A DNA stretch of 49,889 nt. Source: an uncultured Flavobacteriaceae bacterium. GTDB lineage: Bacteria; Bacteroidota; Bacteroidia; Flavobacteriales; Flavobacteriaceae. Location: NCBI GenBank assembly GCA_947498845.1, contig CANMLX010000032.1, positions 1 through 49,889 on the forward strand, written 5' to 3'. Below, in pieces: positions 42,998-49,889 of this stretch (within the stretch, counting starts at the first letter, position 1; every line of letters begins with the position of its first letter). The notes beneath the pieces are model-generated. The model did not search any database. It was not told where the DNA came from and saw only the letters and a program-made list of their open reading frames with translations. The position numbers and the translations under genes are program-made.

Positions 42998-43942
42998 TTA
43001 AAAGAATCTTGGTGAAATCAATTTTTTAAAGTTTTTAACTAATTCAAAGCGTAAAAACACCTCATAAGAACCATTATTAAATTCTGTTCTACCTAACTCT
43101 GTTACTTCCCTATCATAAGCTAATCCTAACATTAACTGATCTGTTATTTGGAAGCCAGCCAAAGCACTAAATGCAGCATCCCAACGATAAGCAGCTCCTA
43201 AAGTTAATTTTTCTCTAAATAAGAAATTGGCAGATACATCTACTTGTAATGGTGCGCCATCTACTGCTTTAGCAAGAAATGTTGGTTTTAACTTCCAATC
43301 TTGATCTAAATCGAAAACATACCCTCCTATTAAATAGAAATTCATACGCTTAGTAGCCAAAAATGTAGCATTACCAGAGGCTGTTTGCACCTGATTATCG
43401 TAAAATTCTGTTTCAAGTATATTTGGTGCAGACAAACCTAAATACCATTTATTGGTATGGTAATATACACCTAAACCTATATTAGGAGAAAACTTGTTAT
43501 CGATATTTGCACTTGAGTTTAACTCTTGCGTATACTGGGATAACCTTGTAAAATCTACATTAAGCAAATGCCCTCCTCCTTTTATACCAAAAGATAATTT
43601 ACCCGTTTCTGAAGTTGGAATAGTATAAGACACCACCACATCAAAATAAGTATCCTCCACTGTGCCTTCGCCTATTCTATCATTAATAAGAGAAAAACCT
43701 ACGCCCACTCTTCCATCTTTTACTGGAGAGTGGATATTAAACGTTCCAGTCTCAGGAGCACCATCTAAACCAACCCATTGTGTTCTATATAAGCCAGCAA
43801 TACTTAAAGCGCCTCTAGTACCAGCATAAGCAGGGTTAACACTTATAGTATTATACATATATTGCGTATACTGAGGATCTTGCTGAGCCAAAACCTGAAA
43901 TGTCGTAATCAATATTAATGCGATTGCTAAATATTTTTTCAT
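42998..43942 (-). CDS. PorP/SprF-family type IX secretion system outer membrane protein
   Basis: A 314-residue predicted beta barrel. Signal peptide (LILITTFQVLAQ), then QDPQYTQYMYNTISVNPAYAGTRG, which is diagnostic for PorP/SprF. The interior has alternating barrel strands (LSFGIKGGGHLL, KWYLGLSAPNIL) and it ends FEVFLRFEL-like before LISPRFF. SprF-type proteins help secrete and attach the large adhesin encoded next to them. Its position between the Asp-rich type B adhesin and the OmpA protein fits exactly that role. A hairpin in the 76 bp upstream gap may reduce its expression relative to the adhesin. Confidence 0.93.
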   Translation of the reverse strand: MKKYLAIALILITTFQVLAQQDPQYTQYMYNTISVNPAYAGTRGALSIAGLYRTQWVGLDGAPETGTFNIHSPVKDGRVGVGFSLINDRIGEGTVEDTYFDVVVSYTIPTSETGKLSFGIKGGGHLLNVDFTRLSQYTQELNSSANIDNKFSPNIGLGVYYHTNKWYLGLSAPNILETEFYDNQVQTASGNATFLATKRMNFYLIGGYVFDLDQDWKLKPTFLAKAVDGAPLQVDVSANFLFREKLTLGAAYRWDAAFSALAGFQITDQLMLGLAYDREVTELGRTEFNNGSYEVFLRFELVKNFKKLISPRFF

Positions 43943-43972
43943 GCTTATTGAGTTTTTTATGACTTAAATAAG

Positions 43973-44006
43973 GAATAATGGAAGAAGTATATATCTTCCA
44001 TTATTC
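43973..44006 (-). terminator. Hairpin between the adhesin and sprF genes, possible partial terminator
   Basis: GAATAATGGAAGA (43973-43985) and TCTTCCATTATTC (43994-44006) form a perfect 13 bp stem with an 8-base loop, 13 bp after the adhesin stop. The following minus-strand bases (CTTATTTAAG) are only moderately T-rich, so partial termination or mRNA 3'-end protection is as likely as a full stop. Confidence 0.5.
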
Positions 44007-44018
44007 TTACTATTAGTG

Positions 44019-47000
44019 TTATCTATTGATATAAATATGTCCCGCTTCTTTCTTCATTTCTCCATTATTTTCAAAATCTAATACATAGAAATATGTCCCT
44101 ACTGGTAGTAATTCATCCTCTTGGATATTTACTCTTCCTCTAGATCGTCCATTGAAAACATTATCCTTGTTATTATAGCCTTCTGTTTCAAATACTAAGA
44201 CACCCCATCTGTTATAGATTTTCAATGTATTAGTAGGGAAACTTTCTATATTTCCTATAATTAAGAAATCATTATCACCATCGCCATTGGGTGTTATTAA
44301 TTGAAACAATTCTATATCACCTCCACTAGGACTATTTGGATCGATCGCTGTGTTAGGTTCTAAGTAATCTGGAATACCATCTGCATCTGTATCAATTGCA
44401 TCACTTGGGTTACCATCATCATTTGGATCTGGATTCTCATCTGAAGTTAAAATATCGTCATCATCGTCATCATCATCCAAATAGTTTGGTATACCATCTT
44501 CATCTGTATCATCATTTGTTGGATCATTATCAACAAACTCAATATCTTCATGTTCTGTTAAGATACCATCATCGTCATCATCTGTGTCTAGATAATTTGG
44601 TATACCATCTTGATCTGTATCATCATTTGTTGGGTCTGCATCAACATTAACAATATCTTCTTCTTGTGTTGGTACGCCATCCCCGTCATCATCTAGATCT
44701 AAATAATCAGGTATGTTATCGCCATCTGTATCTTGCGCGTCATCAGGGCTACCATTTCCATCTGCATCAGGGTTCTCAACAATTGTTGGCACATCATCAC
44801 CATCATCATCTGTATCTTGGAAATCATGAATACCATCAACATCCGAGTCTCTTGGTGTGTAATTTACAATTCCTGAATCTGGATCATCTTGAACCGTATC
44901 CGGAATACCATCTATTCCTACTGGACCATCTACTTCGCCATCGTTATTAAAATCTGGAGCGCCATGTCCTGCTTCTTCAAGATCATTAATTCCATCTCCA
45001 TCTGAATCTAAATCTAAACTATCTATAATACCATCTTCATCTGTATCTAAGTTAGGATCCCCATTTAATTCTTCTGTATCAGGAATACCATCATTATCAT
45101 CATCTAAATCCAACGCATCTGTAATACCATCGTCATCGTGATCTGGACCTTCCTCAACCACAATCTCTACTGTAGCTGTTGCACACACATCGTCTGCTGT
45201 GGCGCCATCTCCTGTAAGATCGTTACATACAGTGTAATCTACTGTCACAGTGGTTCCAGATTCGGCTAATGCAGGTGTATATGTTAATTCTCCTGTGTTC
45301 TCATTAAATGTTATAGTTCCTGAAGCTGTACCTGTTCCTGCATCGGTGATATAAATATCACTACCAGGTGTTGCTGTGTTATCTGGTACATAGTCATCAT
45401 TTCCTATAATATCAATTGTTACTGGTACGCCTATCATAGCCATAGCATTATCATCTACTGCTGTTGGTGTTTGAGGATTAGGATCATTTGCATTTACAAC
45501 ACCATCTCCGTCACAATCTGTTATTAAATATGAACCACTTGGTGTCAAGGTCACTAATAACGCATTGTAATCACATGCATCTTGTGCATCTGTCCCATTA
45601 CCATCATCTATTCCATTACCATCTGGATCAATTTCATTTCCATTGGTAACACCATCACCATCACAATCCAAATTCTGGTAAGTTGTAGTTGTTGCAACAT
45701 AGTCTTGTAATGCTGAATCGTATGAGCACACATCTTCAGAATCTGTTCCATTTGGCCCAGCTACACCATCACCATCTGGATCGACTTCTTGCCCATTAGT
45801 TACGCCATCGCCATCGCAATCTGCCAAATACCAATCCGAAGTCATATTAGTAATATCAACATTAGTAACATCTGTTCCAACACATGGGTCATTAGGATCT
45901 GTGTCAATTCCATTAGGAGTACCATCACCATCACAATCGGCTGATAAATAGTCTCCACTTGGTGTTAACATTACGTCTAGTGCATTAAAATCACATGGAT
46001 CATTCCAATCTGTTTCGGTACCATCTGTATTAGGTACGCCATCACCATCTGGATCAATCTCATCGCCATTAGTAACACCATCACCATCACAATCTGCACT
46101 TAAGAATACTGAATTCGTGATGTCTTCATCGCCAATAGTTCCATTATCGTCACAAGGATCCTCAGAATCTGTTCCATTAGGGCCAGCTATACCATCGCCA
46201 TCTGGATCAAGTTCTTGCCCGTTTGGTGTTCCATCGCCATCACAATCTGCTAGGTACCAATCTGAAGTGATATCACTTAAATCAACATTAGCGACATCTG
46301 CACCTATACATGGATCTACTGGATCCGGATCACTACCATTAGGATTTCCATCACCATCACAATCTGCGATAAGATAAGCTGCTGTTGGAGTTAATGTCAC
46401 TAATAAAGCGTTAAAGTCACATGAATCTTGTGGATCTGTTCCATTACCATCATCAATTCCATTTCCATCTGGATCAATTTCATCTTTATTTGTTACACCA
46501 TCGCCATCACAATCTAAATCTTGATATGCTGGTGTTACAGTAGTATAATCTTGATCTGCCTGATTGAAAGAACATGCATCACTTGGGTCTGTTTCTGTTC
46601 CGTCTGTATTTGGAACACCATCACCATCTGGATCTAATTCATCACCATTAGTTACGCCATCGCCATCACAATCTGCATTAGCAAATGCTGGGCTATTAAT
46701 ATCTCCATTAGCTAGTGCTGTTGGTGAACATGGGTCTAATACTTCTCTAAAATCAACTTCAGCTGTTGTTGTATCATCATTATTATTCGTACCATCTGCA
46801 CCTGTATCTAAGTTGTCATTAACATCTTGTGGTTGACCTACTGTACCTATTACATCATCAAAACCATCATCTAATCCATCTTGATCTGCATCAACTCCTG
46901 TTGGACTGCCTTGACCTGCTTCTACGACATCGTCTACACCATCATCGTCACTATCGGTATCTAAGTAATCTGGTGTTGTATCTGTATCTGTATCTTCTGG

Positions 47001-49889
47001 CATTTCTATAAAGTTTGCTCCATCATAAGCATCGTCTAAACCGTTACCATTATTATCTATACCACTTGGACTTGTATAATCATCTGTTGGTTGTGCTTCT
47101 ACATTATCTGGAATACCATCATCATCTGCATCGATATCTAAGAAATCTGGGCCATCATTTGTGTTTCCATCTGTATTTAATGGCGTTGTTCCTGCGGCAT
47201 TATCTGCTTGTCCATCATTATTATTATCGGCAAATACTGCGTCATTACTATCAATATCTCCGTCATTATCGGTATCTAAATCACCATTACCCGTCTCTAC
47301 GACATCTGCTATACCATCATTATCACTATCTAAATCTAAGTGGTTTGGTATGCCATCGCCATCGGCATCAAAATCATCTGGGATACCATCACCATTTGCA
47401 TCTGGTAAATCTGGTGTTACCGGGTTTCCGTCTGGATCTATATCCAAATAATTTGGAATACCATCGCCATCTGAATCAGCACTTGGATCTACACCATTTG
47501 GATTTTCATCTACATCTGCAATACCATCGTTATCATCATCTACATCTGTTACATCATCAATACCGTCACCATCGGCATCCTTAGATTCTCTAAAGTCTAC
47601 TTCTGGTGTTCCTGGATCATCATCATTATCTGTCCCATCTGCTCCGGTATCTAGATTATCATTGATATCTTGTGGTTGACCTGCTGTACCTATATTGGCA
47701 TCAAAACCATCATCTAAACCGTCTGCATCGGCATCTACGCCTATTGGACTTCCTTGACCTGCTTCGATAACATCGTCTACGCCATCACCATCAGAATCTG
47801 TATCTAAATAATCAGGGGTTGTATCGGTATCAGTATTCGTAGGATTATCTATAAAGTTTGCACCTTCATAAGCATCATCCAATCCGTTACTATTACTATC
47901 TATACCACTTGGATCTGTATAATCATTTGTAGCTTGTGCTTCTACATTATCTGGGATACCGTCGTCATCTGCATCGATATCTAAGAAGTCTGGTCCATCA
48001 TTAGGGTTACTGTCTGTGTTGGCTGGCGTGGTACCTACCGTATTATCGGCTTGTCCATCCATATTACCATCAGCAAATACAGCATCATCGGCATCTACAT
48101 CCCCATCGTTATCAGTGTCTAAATCACCATTACCGGTCTCTACGACATCGGTAATACCATCGTTATCGGCATCTAAATCGAAGTGGTTTGGTACACCATC
48201 ACCATCGGCATCATAGGCATCTGGGATGCCATCACTGTTACCGTCTGGTAAGGTACCACTACCGTCTGGAGCGTCTGTATCCATATAGTTAGGGATACCA
48301 TCACCATCGGTGTCTGCACTTGGGTCTACTGGGAGTCCGCCGCCGTCTAATAAGCCGTTCTCATCCACATCGGCGATACCATCGTTATCATCGTCTACAT
48401 CGGCTACATCTGGAATACCATCATTATCGGCATCCATTGCTTCTCTAAAGTCTACTTCTGGTGTAGCTGGATCGTCTGTGTTATCTGTTCCGTCTGCGCC
48501 AGTATCTAAGTTATCATTGATATCCTGTGGTTGACCTGCTGTGCCTATGTTGTCATCAAAGCCATCATCTAAACCGTCCGCATCGGCATCTACCCCTGTT
48601 GGACTGCCTTGACCTGCTTCGATAACATCGTCTACTCCATCGTTATCTGAGTCTGTATCTAAATAATCTGGTGTGCTGTCTGTATCACTGTTCTCTGGGC
48701 TCTCAATAAAGCCTGCATTCTCGTAGGCGTCATCAATACCGTTATCATTGCTGTCTATATTGCTTGGTCCGGTATAGTCATCTGTTGGTTGGGCTTCTAC
48801 GTTATCTGGGATACCGTCGTCATCGGCATCGATATCTAAGAAGTCTGGGCCATCATTAGGATTACTGTCTGTGTTGGCTGGGGTGGTACCTACCGTGTTA
48901 TCGGCTTGGCCATCCATATTACCATCGGCAAATACAGCATCGTCGGCATCTACATCACCATCGTTATCGGTGTCTAAATCACCATTACCGGTTTCTACGA
49001 CATCGGTGATACCATCGTTATCGGCATCTAAATCGAAGTGGTTTGGTACACCATCACCATCGGCATCATAGGCATCTGGGATACCATCTGCGTTACCATC
49101 TGGTAAGGTACCACTACCGTCTGGAGCGTCTGTATCCATATAATTAGGGATACCATCGCCATCGGTATCTGCACTTGGGTCTACTGGGAGTCCACCAGCA
49201 TCTAATAAACTGTTCTCATCTACATCCGCGATACCATCGTTATCATCGTCTACATCGGCTACATCTGGAATACCATCACCATCGGCATCCATTGCTTCTC
49301 TAAAGTCTACTTCTGGAGTGCTTGGATCGTCAGTATTATCTGTACCATCTGCGCCGGTATCTAGATTATCATTGATATCCTGTGGCTGACCTGCTGTGCC
49401 TATGTTAGTATCAAAGCCATCATCTAAACCGTCTGCATCGGCATCTACGCCTGTTGGACTGCCTTGACCTGCTTCTAAAACATCGTCTACGCCATCGTTA
49501 TCACTATCGGTATCTAAGTAATCTGGTGTGCTGTCTGTATCACTGTTCTCTGGGGTTTCGATAAAGCCTGCATTCTCGTAGGCGTCATCGATACCATTGT
49601 TGTTGTTATCTTGATTGCTTGGTGCAGTATAATCGTCTGTTGGTTGGGCTTCTATGTTATCTGGGATACCGTCGTCATCGGCATCAATATCTAAGAAGTC
49701 TGGGCCATCTAGTGGATTACTATCGGTATTTAATGGGGTTGTTCCAACACTATTATCGGACTGTCCATCTCCATTGTTATCTGTAAAGCCAGCATCGTCC
49801 GCATCGATGTCCCCATCGTTATCGGTGTCTAAATCACCATTACCGGTTTCTACGACATCGGTAATACCATCGTTATCGGCATCTAAATC
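44019..49889 (-). CDS. Giant Asp-rich thrombospondin type 3-repeat adhesin with T9SS type B (gliding-associated) C-terminal domain, 5' partial
   Basis: The frame is open from the window edge to 44019, about 1956 visible residues; the ATG at 49292 is internal, since the repeat pattern continues upstream without a break. From the edge to 46740 come 285-residue tandem units made of TSP3-like DxDxDGxxD calcium motifs ([22 protein letters not shown]), each ending VDFRE. Next is a Cys-containing set ([19 protein letters not shown] ... DPC), an Ig-like domain ([11 protein letters not shown] ... [10 protein letters not shown]), more TSP3 repeats, and the CHU_C/type B sorting domain ([42 protein letters not shown]). 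Calcium should rigidify it. SprF and OmpA partner genes follow in the operon. Confidence 0.93.
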   Translation of the reverse strand, partial: DLDADNDGITDVVETGNGDLDTDNDGDIDADDAGFTDNNGDGQSDNSVGTTPLNTDSNPLDGPDFLDIDADDDGIPDNIEAQPTDDYTAPSNQDNNNNGIDDAYENAGFIETPENSDTDSTPDYLDTDSDNDGVDDVLEAGQGSPTGVDADADGLDDGFDTNIGTAGQPQDINDNLDTGADGTDNTDDPSTPEVDFREAMDADGDGIPDVADVDDDNDGIADVDENSLLDAGGLPVDPSADTDGDGIPNYMDTDAPDGSGTLPDGNADGIPDAYDADGDGVPNHFDLDADNDGITDVVETGNGDLDTDNDGDVDADDAVFADGNMDGQADNTVGTTPANTDSNPNDGPDFLDIDADDDGIPDNVEAQPTDDYTGPSNIDSNDNGIDDAYENAGFIESPENSDTDSTPDYLDTDSDNDGVDDVIEAGQGSPTGVDADADGLDDGFDDNIGTAGQPQDINDNLDTGADGTDNTDDPATPEVDFREAMDADNDGIPDVADVDDDNDGIADVDENGLLDGGGLPVDPSADTDGDGIPNYMDTDAPDGSGTLPDGNSDGIPDAYDADGDGVPNHFDLDADNDGITDVVETGNGDLDTDNDGDVDADDAVFADGNMDGQADNTVGTTPANTDSNPNDGPDFLDIDADDDGIPDNVEAQATNDYTDPSGIDSNSNGLDDAYEGANFIDNPTNTDTDTTPDYLDTDSDGDGVDDVIEAGQGSPIGVDADADGLDDGFDANIGTAGQPQDINDNLDTGADGTDNDDDPGTPEVDFRESKDADGDGIDDVTDVDDDNDGIADVDENPNGVDPSADSDGDGIPNYLDIDPDGNPVTPDLPDANGDGIPDDFDADGDGIPNHLDLDSDNDGIADVVETGNGDLDTDNDGDIDSNDAVFADNNNDGQADNAAGTTPLNTDGNTNDGPDFLDIDADDDGIPDNVEAQPTDDYTSPSGIDNNGNGLDDAYDGANFIEMPEDTDTDTTPDYLDTDSDDDGVDDVVEAGQGSPTGVDADQDGLDDGFDDVIGTVGQPQDVNDNLDTGADGTNNNDDTTTAEVDFREVLDPCSPTALANGDINSPAFANADCDGDGVTNGDELDPDGDGVPNTDGTETDPSDACSFNQADQDYTTVTPAYQDLDCDGDGVTNKDEIDPDGNGIDDGNGTDPQDSCDFNALLVTLTPTAAYLIADCDGDGNPNGSDPDPVDPCIGADVANVDLSDITSDWYLADCDGDGTPNGQELDPDGDGIAGPNGTDSEDPCDDNGTIGDEDITNSVFLSADCDGDGVTNGDEIDPDGDGVPNTDGTETDWNDPCDFNALDVMLTPSGDYLSADCDGDGTPNGIDTDPNDPCVGTDVTNVDITNMTSDWYLADCDGDGVTNGQEVDPDGDGVAGPNGTDSEDVCSYDSALQDYVATTTTYQNLDCDGDGVTNGNEIDPDGNGIDDGNGTDAQDACDYNALLVTLTPSGSYLITDCDGDGVVNANDPNPQTPTAVDDNAMAMIGVPVTIDIIGNDDYVPDNTATPGSDIYITDAGTGTASGTITFNENTGELTYTPALAESGTTVTVDYTVCNDLTGDGATADDVCATATVEIVVEEGPDHDDDGITDALDLDDDNDGIPDTEELNGDPNLDTDEDGIIDSLDLDSDGDGINDLEEAGHGAPDFNNDGEVDGPVGIDGIPDTVQDDPDSGIVNYTPRDSDVDGIHDFQDTDDDGDDVPTIVENPDADGNGSPDDAQDTDGDNIPDYLDLDDDGDGVPTQEEDIVNVDADPTNDDTDQDGIPNYLDTDDDDDGILTEHEDIEFVDNDPTNDDTDEDGIPNYLDDDDDDDDILTSDENPDPNDDGNPSDAIDTDADGIPDYLEPNTAIDPNSPSGGDIELFQLITPNGDGDNDFLIIGNIESFPTNTLKIYNRWGVLVFETEGYNNKDNVFNGRSRGRVNIQEDELLPVGTYFYVLDFENNGEMKKEAGHIYINR
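46740..49292 (-). repeat. Tandem 855 bp (285-codon) repeats inside the adhesin gene
   Basis: Equivalent positions after VDFRE(A/S) fall at 49292, 48437 and 47582, spacings of exactly 855 bp. The third unit is 843 bp and ends at 46740. A fourth, incomplete unit runs from 49293 to the window edge. Units 1 and 2 are nearly identical at DNA level over long stretches (for example 48837-49080 against 47993-48235), while unit 3 is more diverged. Confidence 0.9.

Noticed and set aside
44396..49071. Many plus-strand open frames of 60-189 codons opposite the adhesin gene
   Set aside because: They are mirror images of the GAT/GAC-rich repeat code on the minus strand (His/Leu/Tyr- or Ser/Pro-rich products), with no start context or family match.
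49290..49292. ATG at 49292 as the start of the adhesin gene
   Set aside because: The frame and the repeat pattern continue upstream to the window edge, the ATG is inside a repeat junction, and no signal peptide follows it.
46740..49889. Possible CRISPR-like array because of regular short repeats
   Set aside because: The periodicity is in-frame codons of calcium-binding repeats. There is no constant direct repeat with unique spacers and no cas gene.
1..49889. tRNA or rRNA genes, or a prophage
   Set aside because: No cloverleaf-like or rRNA sequence was recognised in the gaps, and no phage structural, integrase or transposase genes are present. The phage-like XRE gene stands alone.

Overview
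The window looks like chromosomal DNA from a marine-type member of the Flavobacteriaceae (Bacteroidota). The evidence is the low GC content, recurrent TAnnTTTG-type -7 promoter boxes, a type IX secretion and gliding locus (porV, porU, gldJ next to murF), a PafA-type phosphatase, PorP/SprF with an OmpA partner, T9SS sorting domains and many lipoproteins. I saw no tRNA, rRNA, CRISPR array or prophage. Species cannot be named from the sequence alone.

Layout. 1-4747: a truncated surface-protein gene; a DRGH-type nuclease and PafA phosphatase pair that could release phosphate from extracellular nucleic acid; and an MlaE/MlaF-type lipid ABC transporter. 4992-9939: a GH105-like unsaturated glycuronyl hydrolase lipoprotein with a perfect LacI-like palindrome just after its promoter, a DUF389 membrane protein, and a sprT-like/manC pair. 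10130-14149: a giant secreted fusion of FG-GAP/VCBS repeats, an ASPIC/UnbV domain, a vanadium-haloperoxidase domain and a T9SS tail. 14150-15103: a graveyard of repeats and a gene fragment. 15104-21978: a HAD phosphatase and a tandem family of parallel beta-helix lipoproteins (three intact, one decayed). 22256-26465: an HxlR regulator, an SDR oxidoreductase, a palindrome-rich gap, and pyruvate dehydrogenase E2 and E1-alpha. 27058-35545: porV-porU on the minus strand, divergent from gldJ-murF. 35547-40739: a divergent XRE/small-protein pair, a hybrid histidine kinase convergent with an NtrC-type sigma-54 activator, and a small PepSY-like periplasmic protein. 41035-49889: an operon reading toward the left with a huge Asp-rich adhesin (type B T9SS tail, 285-residue tandem repeats), PorP/SprF and OmpA/PD40.

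How the genes connect. PorU and PorV process and receive T9SS cargo at the outer membrane, and GldJ is a gliding/T9SS lipoprotein. The window carries clear clients: the haloperoxidase fusion (type A tail) and the Asp-rich adhesin (type B tail, with its own SprF and OmpA partners). The left-edge protein may be another, but its C-terminus is outside the window.

The most striking non-coding content is three classes of dispersed repeat. The first is a family of about 145-170 bp palindromic elements with TACCAWTT-type ends and a GCTAAGGCTAT-like core. The second is a 134 bp element with perfect 18 bp inverted ends and a 10 bp target duplication, nested inside one member of the first class. The third is a pair of about 245 bp elements lying directly after stop codons.
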